Shown here: one piece after another, positions 36,387 through 45,507 of the stretch
Numbering within the stretch: position 1 is the first letter of the stretch
How the letters are laid out: each line of letters begins with the position of its first letter
Source of the DNA: Clostridia bacterium
GTDB lineage: Bacteria; Bacillota; Clostridia; Oscillospirales; CAG-272
Assembly: GCA_017501245.1 (NCBI GenBank)
Contig: JAFVXI010000006.1
Location: forward strand, 1 to 64,000
Direction of reading: 5' to 3'
DNA length: 64,000 nucleotides
The notes under the pieces: model-generated
Seen by the model: only the letters and a program-made list of their open reading frames with translations
Told to the model about the DNA's origin: nothing
Database searches by the model: none
Translations under genes and position numbers: made by a program

Positions 36387-37754
36387 TTACGAGGGGTAGG
36401 CGAAGGAGAGGATGCCTCCCTCACCTACGGTAACGGCGATATTCTCGTCCTCGACCTCAACGGTGATGCCCGAGTAGTCGATGGATGCGGTGTCGCCCTC
36501 CGCAAAGATAAGACCGATAGTAACGGTCGGCTCGTCGCCCGAGAGATGTGCCTCAAACATAGTCGTCATCGTCTTGACGAGAACTATCTTAGAGGAGGCT
36601 ACGCTAACGTCCTCAAGCGTAGCACCCGCATTTTTACCTGCGAGGACGCCGAGCAGAGTGCTTGCCGCCTTGATTCCGGGGCTCTGAACGGTGTAGGTTA
36701 TGCTCTCAAAGCTGAGGTCGCCGATATAAGCGCCCTCGCCGAGCGAGCCGAAGAGCGCTCCGTGCGAAACGTCGCCGCCCTTGGTAATGTTTGCGTTCAT
36801 CTTAACGCCGCTGATCTTGTGTCCGTTTCCTTCGATCCTGCCGGTAAAGGCGTTGTTAACGAAGGCGGCGGGCCATGCAGCCTTTGAGAAGTCGAGGTCT
36901 GCGAGGATCTCGTAGCAGCCCGTGGGGCTTGCGTTCTTCGTCAGCTGCTGAGGTGAGGAGATCTTAAACCACTCGCCCTCGCGCCAGGTCGTGTATATCT
37001 TGATGACGGGGGTGAGAGAGGTTCCCGTCTCGTAGTCAAATTCGCCCTCGACCCTTTCGGTCATGGGGATCTGCATATCCTCATCAAGGAATGCGGAAAC
37101 GAGGGTCTTGCCGTCAACGGAGGGGAAATTCTTATAATTGAGCTTTCCGGTGCTCATATCCCATTCGGGGGTGTCGACGTAGAGTCCGTCGTAGCTGCCG
37201 AGGAGGGTGTCCCCGTCGTAAAACTCAAACTTAACGTAAGGGATCCACACCGCCATGAGCGTAAGCTCGGGGGTGGCGGAGGAGTATTTGCCGTCTGCCG
37301 TGAGCGTGAGCCTGTCGGTGGCAAAATCCCATTTTTCACCTGCTTCATATGCTGCGGGCTTGCCCGAAACCGAGCAAAGCTCTCCGTCCTCGTCAAGCTC
37401 CTCGCCGTCCGCATTCTTTACGGTCTCGGCGATAAACCAGCCTGCCAGGGCGTGGCCCGAGCGGGAGATCTCAAAGGCGTTGTTGCCTCTGTTCTCGTCG
37501 CTCGGCTCAAGCAGAGGGATAGAAACCTTGCCGCCTACTGCTGCGTAGTCGGAGAGGTCGAAAACGTCAACGACGGTAACGCCGTTCGTTCCCGCAAACA
37601 TTCCGCCCTCGCCCGCAAGGAACTTGACCGAAACGGTCGAGCCGTCCTTGTCAAGCTGCTTGTATGGGTCGTCCCACTGTCCGCACGCTCCGAGCACCAG
37701 TGTAACCAGGAGCAGGAGCAGAACGGTGGGTAAAATTAAAAGCTTTCTTTTCAT
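36387..37754 (-). CDS. Lipoprotein with repeat-type surface domains (GLUG-like)
   Basis: A 455-residue lipoprotein with signal and lipobox LGAC (Cys 24). The middle part (around LTLMAVWIPYVKFEFYDG) resembles Listeria-Bacteroides-type repeats. A later part (GRIEGNGHKISGVKMN ... HGALFGSLGEGAYIGDL) resembles GLUG-motif beta-helix sequences found in surface adhesins and proteases. The ATG is 2 bases after the subtilase stop and the next gene is the peptide-binding protein, so all three are probably translated from one message. A role in holding substrate or protease at the surface is inference. Confidence 0.7.
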   Translation of the reverse strand: MKRKLLILPTVLLLLLVTLVLGACGQWDDPYKQLDKDGSTVSVKFLAGEGGMFAGTNGVTVVDVFDLSDYAAVGGKVSIPLLEPSDENRGNNAFEISRSGHALAGWFIAETVKNADGEELDEDGELCSVSGKPAAYEAGEKWDFATDRLTLTADGKYSSATPELTLMAVWIPYVKFEFYDGDTLLGSYDGLYVDTPEWDMSTGKLNYKNFPSVDGKTLVSAFLDEDMQIPMTERVEGEFDYETGTSLTPVIKIYTTWREGEWFKISSPQQLTKNASPTGCYEILADLDFSKAAWPAAFVNNAFTGRIEGNGHKISGVKMNANITKGGDVSHGALFGSLGEGAYIGDLSFESITYTVQSPGIKAASTLLGVLAGKNAGATLEDVSVASSKIVLVKTMTTMFEAHLSGDEPTVTIGLIFAEGDTASIDYSGITVEVEDENIAVTVGEGGILSFAYPS

Positions 37755-37756
37755 TA

Positions 37757-40700
37757 TCAGTTCTTATCCTCCGAATCGTCATCGGAAATCCTTAATTCAG
37801 TGTCATTCTCCGGGGAGACGGTCTCGACGCTGACCGAGCCGTCAGCCTCAGCGATAGCTTCGACCTCAGCCTCGCCGTCAGCCTCAGCCTCAGCGATAGC
37901 CTCGACCTCAGCCTCAGCCTCAGCGATTGCCTCAGCCTCGACCTCGACCTCGGCCTCGCCGTCAGCCTCAGCCTCAGCGATAGCCTCGACCTCGACCTCA
38001 GCCTCGACCTCGGCTGCCTCGGGGGCAGTCTCAGTCTGGGTGTCGTTCTTCTCCTCGTCGGGTGCGGCGTCGCCTCCGTCGGGGCCGCTTTCGCCCTTCT
38101 TGAATACGAAGAGGTAAAGTGCGGCGCCAAGGATGCTTCCGCCCGCAAAGACGGCAAGCACTATGCCAAACACGAGCATCGGGTCAAGCACGATGGGCTC
38201 CTCTTCCTCCTCGATGACCTCGTCCTTGCTGTTTTCAAGGTATTCAAGGTCGGAGATACGTCTTTCTGCCGCAGTCAGCTTCTCAAAGTGCTTCTGTGCG
38301 AGGCCCTGCTGCTCACGGGATGCGATCTTGTTGTAGAGCGCTCTTGCATTCTCAACGAGAGCCTTGTCTAGAAGAGAGATCGCCGAGGTGTCGGGCAGCT
38401 TGTTCATAGCGTCGATAAAGGCGAGGGTATCGTCGTCCGCCGCATTAGCGCCCTCAAGCACTACGTCGAAGTACTGCGAGAGGATGAAGGAGTCGTAGCC
38501 AACGCCGTTGACGGGCTTGATCATTATCGCCTTGTCGCTCACCTTACCGACGTAGTCGATGAAGTTAGCGCCGTAGTAGAAGTTTGTGGGATCGCTCGTA
38601 ACGTTCCACATAAAGTAGTCAACTATGCCGAGGCCGGATGCGCCGAGGTTCTCGTTGTATTCGGGGGGAGTCGGCAGGTTAGTGCCCGCATAGAAGTACA
38701 TCCAGTCGTACTCCTCCTCAAGCACGGGGGCGTAGTAGCTTGCGAAGTTCACGAGCGAGAGCTTCTCACAGCCATAGAACGCCTTGTGTCCGATGGAAGC
38801 CACGGTGTAGGGCAGAACGACGTTAACGACCGGAGAGCCCGTAAAGGCGTAAGCGCCGATCCTTACGGTCTCGTCTGCGACTCTGGCGGTGGGATCCATA
38901 TAGCAGTAGTAGATAAGCTCAAGACCGGAGGGAACTACTCTGTAAAGCGAGCCGTCGATGATCCTGACGCTCTCGCCAAGGTCGAAGGTGTAGACCTCGG
39001 AGGTGTAGTCCTTACCGTTAAAGCTCTCGGTAACGGTCTTGTAGAAGGGAGCAATGTCGCACCATACGAAGGGGTTGTCGCCGATCTCCCTGATGCTCTC
39101 GCCGAGCGTCAGAGCAAAGGCGGTGCGCTTTGCCTCCTCCTTCATAAATGCGTGAGTTCCGATATACTCTGCGGAGGAAAGATCAGCAGCCTTGACGTCG
39201 GTGTAGGCGAAGGAATAGTCGCCGATAGAGACGGCACCGCTGAGGTCGTCGACCACTCTGAGCTTCTCACAGTAAGCAAACGCACCTTCCTCGAGAGTGA
39301 GTGCCGCATCGCCGAAGCTTACGTTACGCAGCTCGGGGGACTGAAGGAATGCGTATTCGCCGATAAACTCAGCCGAGGTGAGCTCTGCGCTCTTGAGTGC
39401 GGTCGCAAAAAGAGCGTATTCGCCAACGGTCTTAATGCCCGAGAGGTCAACCGTCTCAAGCGAGGTGCAGTACCTGAACGCACCGTCGGGAAGGGCGGTG
39501 ATGGAGTCGCCGAGCTTGACCTCCTCGAGGTCAATGCAGTAGCCGAAGGCGTCCTCGCCGATGCTCTCGGCGCTCGAGAGATCTGCGGAGGTTATTGCTG
39601 CGGAGTAGTATCTGTAAATATAGTCGTTGTTCTCGTCGACGGCGGGCTCAAGGCAGTCCTGATCGCCAAAGACCTGGAAGATGTCGCCCGAGAAGGCGTA
39701 TTTTCCGATCGAAACAGCCTTCGAGAGGTCGATGGAGGTGAGCTCGGGGGTGGTGTAGAAGGCGTAGTCGCCGATCTTAGCGCCCTCGCCGAGGCTGACC
39801 GACTTAAGGTCGGATGCAAACCAGAATGCGCCCTCGCCGATGTCGGCGTTCTTGCCGATGGTGAGCGATACGAGAGGCGAATGGAAGTTATACTTGTAGT
39901 AGGTCTTGCCGCCGATCTTCTCCTCGTCGACGTCAAAGTCGTTTCTTCCGACGTTATAGCGGAATGCGTACTTGCCGATGACGACGTCCTCACCGATAAC
40001 GACCTCGGAGAGGTTTACACAGCTCTCGAACGCACCCTCGCCGACCGTCGTGCCGTCCTTGATGCTGACGGAGGTGACGTAGGTGTTAGCGAATGCGTAC
40101 TTTCCGATCTCCACGGCGTTGTTGTCGGGGACGGAGGTGATGTCCGTGCTGGTGAAGGCGTAGTCGCCGATCCTCTCAAGCCTGCCGAAGCTGACCGTCT
40201 TAAGCGAGGTACACTCGGAGAAGGCGTAGCTGTTTACGACTATAACGGAAGGGAGAGAGACCTCGGTGAGATTTGCATTACCCGAGAAGGCGCCGGTGCC
40301 GACCGAGATAACGCTGCTGTCAGCAGGAAGGCTGAATGCGGTAACCGCAGGTGCGGCAAGGAGAAGCTCGGTGCCGTCCTTATTAAGGAGGTAGCTCTCG
40401 CCCTCAACGGGGTAGAAGGTCTTGTTTGCTATATCGACGGTAAAGCTCTCGATCGAGGTGCCCATAAAGGCGTGCTCGCCGATGACCTCAACGTCGGGGC
40501 CTATCGTGATGGACTTGAGCGCTCGGCAGCCGTTGAAGCTGCCTGCGGGGATGACCGCCGTGTTGATATAAACCGACTCAAGCTCCTTACAGTTGTTGAA
40601 GGCGTACTGGCTGAGCTTAACGAAGTCGGACTCGTTGGTCACGGTCTTGAGGGTGGAGCAGCCCGAGAAGGCGAAGGCGCCGATGGACTTGCAGTTCTCG

Positions 40701-43700
40701 GATAGCTCGACCTTGTCGAGGATGCCGCAGCCCGCAAAGGCGTAGTCTGCGATAGCGATAGCCGACTCGAGCTTGAGCGTTCCGTCAAGCGCCGTGCCCT
40801 GGAATGCCGCACGGTTGATGAACTTAACGTTCTCGATGCCCTCGATGACCGTCAGCTTTGAGCAGCCGATGAAGGCGCCGTAGTCGATGGTGGTAAGGGT
40901 GGAGGGAAGGGTGACCTTGCGCAGTGCGGTAAGGTTTGCAAAGGCGTACGGGCCGATCTTCTCAACTCCGGGGGGAATGATGACCTCCTCAATGGTGTTG
41001 TCACCGATATACCACATCTTCGTGGTCTCGGGAACCTCATCGTTGATCTCGTCGTCCTCGGTCTTGGGGATGTAGTTGTAGTTCGAGAATGCGAACTGTC
41101 CGATCTCGGTGACGCCGAGGGTCGAGGGGATCCTGACGACGCCGCCAAGGCCGTAGTAGTTAGAGAGTGCGGGGCCGCTGGTGACCCATTCCTCCTTGAC
41201 CTCAACGGTGATGGTCTTGGAGTAGAAGGTGGACTTTCCGTCCTTCAGCACTCGTGCGGTAACCGATGCGAAGCCCTCCTTCTGTGCGGTGATCGTTCCG
41301 CTCTCGGTGACCTTGACGATATTGCTGTTGCTCGACTCGAACACTACCTTAGTATTATCGGGGAAGTAGGCGTCGAGGTCGTAATTGATGGTGACCGACT
41401 CCGAGGGGTACATCGAGAGGAAGTGGTTCTCGCCGACGAACAGCATCGTGTTGCCCGTCTCGCCGATCTCTCTTTGAGTGGAGTCGAGGAAGTAATACGC
41501 CTTGTTTACGTAGTAGCCGTTAAGGGTGAAGCTCTCAAGCACGGGGGGATCGTATCTCTTGTAGCCCTCGTCGCCCTTGGCTAAGACCTTTACGTCGATA
41601 TATTCGGTCTTCTTGGTGCCATCGGCAAGAGTGACCTCGCAGGCGATCCTTGCGGTGCCCGAGCCGACTGCAAGCAGCTTGTTGTTGATAACGGTTGCAA
41701 CCTTCTTGTTCGAGGTGCGGTAGGTAGCCATCTCGCCCCACTCGGTGCCGGGATATACGATGGGATTAAGATCGTAGGTCTGGTTGGGAGAGAGGGTGAT
41801 GAGGTCCTCCTCGAAGTAGAGGTCGGTGTATTCGGTGGGGAGTGCGATCTCGTAGGTAGCTACGTTAAGCGCGTAGTCGTAGAGGGTGATCGCAAAGGTG
41901 TTCTTGTGGAAGGAAAGCTCCTTGATGTCGTCGATGTAGTCGGTCAGCTCGAAGGTGACGTAGGTCGTGGAGTTCTCCTCGGAGTAGACCGGCGTGAGAT
42001 AACGCTCGAAGTTCTCCATCTTGAAGCCCTCCTCCTCGCCGAGGTAGGTTACGTAGCCGGGCAGAAGAGCCATCGCATAGTGGTTGTCGTAGACAGCCAT
42101 CTTGGCAAACAGCCTGTTTCTCTTAGCCGATCTGTCGTACTCGGTGTAGAACTCACAGCCCGTGAGGGTGGGAGACTCAAAGTCGGTGGTGAGAGGGAAG
42201 GTAAATACGTTATTTAAGTTGTTTGCGACGCCGCCGTCACCGTAGTCGAGGTATGCCTGCATCGTGACGGTGTACTTGGTGTTGTTCTTGAGGTTTTCGT
42301 CGATGGCGCTGAAGCCGACGTCGATGTTTGCGGGTCTTATCGGTCCGCCGTCGCCGTAGGACTTTCTTATATCGCGGTCGATAGTCTCAAACACGACCTC
42401 GCCCGTCGCATCGTCGGTGATCTTGATCTCGACGTAGTCTGCGTTTCTGAGCATACCTGCCCAGATGTATTCAAGCGAGTTTACGCCGTTCTCGTGGTTG
42501 GTCAGCGAGATGTACTTTCTGTCTGCGCTGATCATGTTCGAGCCGGGCTTCTGCTCGTAGTAGAAGGAGCCGAGGTAGGAGACGTAGTCGCCCGAGATGC
42601 CGCCGACGGGTCTGGTCGCAAAGGCGTCGGGCAGGGTCTTGTCGAGCAGGTCGATGGAGTCGTCAAGCGCATCCTTGTCGGTCTCGAAGTAGTCGAGGTC
42701 GAGGATGGGAGAGACCGTCCAGTCGCCGTAGAAGGCAAGGAAGGGGACGTTGAGGTCGACGGTGTCGCCCTCTGCATCGAGCGTAACGAAGCCCTCGACG
42801 TACATACCGTTCTTGAAGGACTCGTCGAGATACTTCTTATCCTCGTCGGTGAGGCTGACGGTGAGGGTAACGGTCGCCTGCTTGCCTGCGCCTACGGTAA
42901 CCTTAGTTCCGTTCTGCTCTCCGCCGATAACCGAGGAGATCTCAACGCCTGCGCCGAGCATGATCGCCGTCTGGGTGACGGTCGTGTCACCCTTGTTGGT
43001 CTTGGTCTCGCTCACGTCCTCGGTCATGACGAGGGCGTCAACGTTGTAGGTGAGTGCGGTGGTGCCGAAGTTATCGATAGTGAACTTAAGCGTATAAACG
43101 CCGGACTTCGAGGGGTCGTCGCCAAGCTCTATCTTGGACTTGTCCATCACGGAGCCATCGAGCCTGTCGTAGGTGAGGATATATGCGGAGGTGCCTGCGC
43201 ACTTAACGAGGTTCGCAAGACCTGCGCCCTGCTTTCTGACGGCATAGGGGTTGCCGTTCTTATTGTAGACGATATCCGCAGTGGACATCATAAGCCTGTT
43301 GATAATGGCAGCTACCTCTACGGGATCCGAGGTAACGCTCTCAGGGAAGTTCTCCATGACGAACTGGCGAAGCAGCGCAGTAACGCCGGAGATGTTGGGG
43401 GTCGCCATCGACGTACCCGAGATCCTGTCGTAATCCTGACCGGGGACGCAGGAGAGGATCGAGCCGCCGTGTGCGGTGATCTCGGGCTTGATGCCGAGGT
43501 CGGGGGTGGGGCCCCAGGAGGAGAAGTCGGACATGAAGGGTCCTGCCGCCTGGGAATAGCTGATCTTGATCTTGCCGGAGGGCTTCTTAGCGAGCAGCTC
43601 TCCGTCGTTCTGGGAGATCGAGCAGACGGGGATGGTCGTCTCACCGACGTTCATCTTGATGTCACCCGATACGTTGTTGTATATGATGGCGCCTGCCGCA

Positions 43701-45247
43701 CCCATCTTCTCAGCGGTGTTAGCCTTCTCCTCGAAGGTCGTGTTACCACGTCTGATGAGGGCGATCTTGCCCTTGATATCTATGCCCTGGTAGTCTGCCT
43801 CGAGGCCCGAGCCGGGGATGACCACGTACTCGATCTCGACCTCTTTCTTATCCTTGCCGAGCAGCTCCTCGACGAAGTGCTTCTCCTCAGCGACTCTATC
43901 GGTGGACTCCTCAAAGTAGATGATGGTCGAGCCGAAGAGGATGTAGGAGGTCTTTGCGCCCTCGATGGATGCGACGGAAAGCGCACCCTCGTAGGTGGAG
44001 GGCGAGCCGACGGTCGAGCTGTCGGGGTTGGAGGTCAGGGGGAGGTTACCGTTCTTCTCGGAGGAGTAGGTGGAGTTGAAGCTGTTGGATGCTGCAACTA
44101 CCATGTTGATGCCTCTCTCACGGATGCGGTCGTAAACTCCGGAGATCTGCTCCTTGTCGGTCTCACGGCTGAAGCCGCAGGCGGTTCCGATCGACATATT
44201 GATGACGTCGACGTCAAGCAGAACGCAGTCCTCGAGAGCGGCGATGATCCAAGAGGTCCTCGCACTCGACTCTATATCCGAGAAGATCTTCATCGTGACG
44301 ATCTGCGCATTCGGCGCAACGCCGGTGATGGTGCTGTCCTTACCCGCGATAATACCCGCAACGTGCGTGCCGTGATGATTATTGATAGGGAAGACGTCGC
44401 TGTCCTTATCCGCATAGTCGTAGCCATAGGGGAGCTTTCCGCTTATGTAGACGTCGGACGCCGTGAGGCCGGGGGTGGTGGACTCAGCGGAAAAGTCGCC
44501 CTGCTCGAGTAAGAGCTTAACGTCCTCGTAGGTCAGGCCCCAGTCGCTCTCCTTAGCCGTAAAGTTATCGGTGGAGAACGCCGAGTGATAGTAGTCCGTA
44601 CCCGTATCAAGCACTGCGACGACCATTCCGGTTCCGTCGTATTCAAAGCCCGTGGTGTCGAAAATACCGGTGTCAAATGCGTTTACGTTATTTTCAACGA
44701 GCTTGGTCTCCTCGGTCTCGTAGACCTCTCCGACGATGACGTTACAGTCGCCGAGGGTCTTGCACACGTCGAGGAAGTCGCCCGCCTTAACGGTGATCTC
44801 AAAGCCGCGGAGCACGGTGGAGTAGCTCTCGCCAAGCACGTAATCTATCTTCTTGTCGGTCAGCTTTTTGCAGAGTGCCTTTGCCTCTCTTGCAAGCTGG
44901 GCTCTCGCCTCGTACGCTTCGGCGGTGGAGTAGAACTCCTTGAAGCTCATGGTCGTGTTGAGCTGCTCGTATGCGTCAAGCAGCGCTGCGCCGCCGACGT
45001 CGATGATGAGCGAAATCTCGTCCGAATCCTTCACCGTCTCGGGCAGCCTCTGGATCTTCGTTCCGTCATAGAACTGGCTCTGGTCGATCTTGAGATCGCC
45101 GTCAAAGAGCTGGATGAGCGGAGCCGATCCGAGGTCAGAGCCGAATGCCCCTGCCATCACCGATGCGAATATTGAGATCAGCATCGCTAAGAGGAGCACC
45201 GCCGTTACGATCAGCGCCGGAAGCCTAGTCTTGTTTCTGTGGTTCAT
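37757..45247 (-). CDS. Giant surface subtilase with PA domain and BspA-type leucine-rich repeats
   Basis: A 2496-residue cell-surface serine protease. A membrane signal lies at 10-34. The S8 catalytic triad is visible: Asp214 in VLDTGTDYYH, His292 in NNHHGTHVAGI and Ser613 in SGTSMATPNIS. A PA-type insert (about 475-565, IKGKIALIRRGNTTFEEKA) sits before the Ser, as in C5a-peptidase-like enzymes. Fn3-like and Ig-like (BIG2-type) regions follow, then from about 1360 a long run of BspA-type repeats (IGDYAF, LKSVSLGEGAKIGDYAF). Near 2370 a single membrane helix (PMLVFGIVLAVFAGG) anchors it, followed by an acidic tail. No LPXTG motif is seen. It heads the operon with the Opp genes. Confidence 0.93.
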   Translation of the reverse strand: MNHRNKTRLPALIVTAVLLLAMLISIFASVMAGAFGSDLGSAPLIQLFDGDLKIDQSQFYDGTKIQRLPETVKDSDEISLIIDVGGAALLDAYEQLNTTMSFKEFYSTAEAYEARAQLAREAKALCKKLTDKKIDYVLGESYSTVLRGFEITVKAGDFLDVCKTLGDCNVIVGEVYETEETKLVENNVNAFDTGIFDTTGFEYDGTGMVVAVLDTGTDYYHSAFSTDNFTAKESDWGLTYEDVKLLLEQGDFSAESTTPGLTASDVYISGKLPYGYDYADKDSDVFPINNHHGTHVAGIIAGKDSTITGVAPNAQIVTMKIFSDIESSARTSWIIAALEDCVLLDVDVINMSIGTACGFSRETDKEQISGVYDRIRERGINMVVAASNSFNSTYSSEKNGNLPLTSNPDSSTVGSPSTYEGALSVASIEGAKTSYILFGSTIIYFEESTDRVAEEKHFVEELLGKDKKEVEIEYVVIPGSGLEADYQGIDIKGKIALIRRGNTTFEEKANTAEKMGAAGAIIYNNVSGDIKMNVGETTIPVCSISQNDGELLAKKPSGKIKISYSQAAGPFMSDFSSWGPTPDLGIKPEITAHGGSILSCVPGQDYDRISGTSMATPNISGVTALLRQFVMENFPESVTSDPVEVAAIINRLMMSTADIVYNKNGNPYAVRKQGAGLANLVKCAGTSAYILTYDRLDGSVMDKSKIELGDDPSKSGVYTLKFTIDNFGTTALTYNVDALVMTEDVSETKTNKGDTTVTQTAIMLGAGVEISSVIGGEQNGTKVTVGAGKQATVTLTVSLTDEDKKYLDESFKNGMYVEGFVTLDAEGDTVDLNVPFLAFYGDWTVSPILDLDYFETDKDALDDSIDLLDKTLPDAFATRPVGGISGDYVSYLGSFYYEQKPGSNMISADRKYISLTNHENGVNSLEYIWAGMLRNADYVEIKITDDATGEVVFETIDRDIRKSYGDGGPIRPANIDVGFSAIDENLKNNTKYTVTMQAYLDYGDGGVANNLNNVFTFPLTTDFESPTLTGCEFYTEYDRSAKRNRLFAKMAVYDNHYAMALLPGYVTYLGEEEGFKMENFERYLTPVYSEENSTTYVTFELTDYIDDIKELSFHKNTFAITLYDYALNVATYEIALPTEYTDLYFEEDLITLSPNQTYDLNPIVYPGTEWGEMATYRTSNKKVATVINNKLLAVGSGTARIACEVTLADGTKKTEYIDVKVLAKGDEGYKRYDPPVLESFTLNGYYVNKAYYFLDSTQREIGETGNTMLFVGENHFLSMYPSESVTINYDLDAYFPDNTKVVFESSNSNIVKVTESGTITAQKEGFASVTARVLKDGKSTFYSKTITVEVKEEWVTSGPALSNYYGLGGVVRIPSTLGVTEIGQFAFSNYNYIPKTEDDEINDEVPETTKMWYIGDNTIEEVIIPPGVEKIGPYAFANLTALRKVTLPSTLTTIDYGAFIGCSKLTVIEGIENVKFINRAAFQGTALDGTLKLESAIAIADYAFAGCGILDKVELSENCKSIGAFAFSGCSTLKTVTNESDFVKLSQYAFNNCKELESVYINTAVIPAGSFNGCRALKSITIGPDVEVIGEHAFMGTSIESFTVDIANKTFYPVEGESYLLNKDGTELLLAAPAVTAFSLPADSSVISVGTGAFSGNANLTEVSLPSVIVVNSYAFSECTSLKTVSFGRLERIGDYAFTSTDITSVPDNNAVEIGKYAFANTYVTSVSIKDGTTVGEGAFESCVNLSEVVIGEDVVIGKYAFRYNVGRNDFDVDEEKIGGKTYYKYNFHSPLVSLTIGKNADIGEGAFWFASDLKSVSLGEGAKIGDYAFYTTPELTSIDLSKAVSIGKYAFSGDIFQVFGDQDCLEPAVDENNDYIYRYYSAAITSADLSSAESIGEDAFGYCIDLEEVKLGDSITALPDGAFRYCTSLETVDLSGIKTVGEYALFATALKSAELTSAEFIGEYAFLQSPELRNVSFGDAALTLEEGAFAYCEKLRVVDDLSGAVSIGDYSFAYTDVKAADLSSAEYIGTHAFMKEEAKRTAFALTLGESIREIGDNPFVWCDIAPFYKTVTESFNGKDYTSEVYTFDLGESVRIIDGSLYRVVPSGLELIYYCYMDPTARVADETVRIGAYAFTGSPVVNVVLPYTVASIGHKAFYGCEKLSLVNFASYYAPVLEEEYDWMYFYAGTNLPTPPEYNENLGASGLGIVDYFMWNVTSDPTNFYYGANFIDYVGKVSDKAIMIKPVNGVGYDSFILSQYFDVVLEGANAADDDTLAFIDAMNKLPDTSAISLLDKALVENARALYNKIASREQQGLAQKHFEKLTAAERRISDLEYLENSKDEVIEEEEEPIVLDPMLVFGIVLAVFAGGSILGAALYLFVFKKGESGPDGGDAAPDEEKNDTQTETAPEAAEVEAEVEVEAIAEAEADGEAEVEVEAEAIAEAEAEVEAIAEAEADGEAEVEAIAEADGSVSVETVSPENDTELRISDDDSEDKN
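37830..38035 (-). repeat. Low-complexity repeats coding the acidic tail of the subtilase
   Basis: Hexameric GAGGCT-like units and longer blocks built from them encode a tail of Glu, Ala and Val (EAEAEADGEAEVE and variants). The unit length is a multiple of three, so copy-number changes keep the frame. Confidence 0.85.
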
Positions 45248-45334
45248 AGTGTTGTTTTGCCTTTCCCGCTATTTGTATAGTTTTAGATACAATAATAAAG
45301 ATATATAAATAATAAATCGCGTATTATATATTAT

Positions 45335-45363
45335 ATAATAAATAATAGAAGAAATCAAGTCAA
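45335..45363 (-). promoter_or_regulatory. Promoter of the subtilase-Opp operon
   Basis: On the minus strand TTGACT (45358-45363) and TATTAT (45335-45340) are 17 bases apart, in an extremely AT-rich stretch. The leader to the ATG is about 80 bases. Confidence 0.75.
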
Positions 45364-45422
45364 ATAGGCGAGTTTAAGGAATTTTAACAAATTGATAATT
45401 TGTAACATTTTTTTAGATTTAC

Positions 45423-45451
45423 TTGCAATTATTAGTGCAATATGATATGAT
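45423..45451 (+). promoter_or_regulatory. Promoter of the thioredoxin-domain lipoprotein gene
   Basis: TTGCAA (45423-45428) and TATGAT (45446-45451) are 17 bases apart, about 55 bases before the ATG. Confidence 0.7.
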
Positions 45452-45507
45452 ATTTCAGTAAAACTATATATGCTCGGGGAGGGTCCCCGGGATAAAAGGA
45501 GAATTAT

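Noticed and set aside
33533-36433. A 966-residue open frame on the plus strand
   Set aside because: It lies wholly opposite the peptide-binding protein gene and has shadow-like composition (Val, Leu, Asp, Gly rich) with no motif. The minus-strand gene has clear family features and a GGAGG start.
38786-44512. Two long plus-strand open frames (about 640 and 670 residues)
   Set aside because: Both are antisense to the subtilase gene, whose triad and repeats are intact. The shadow arises from GC-rich codon bias.
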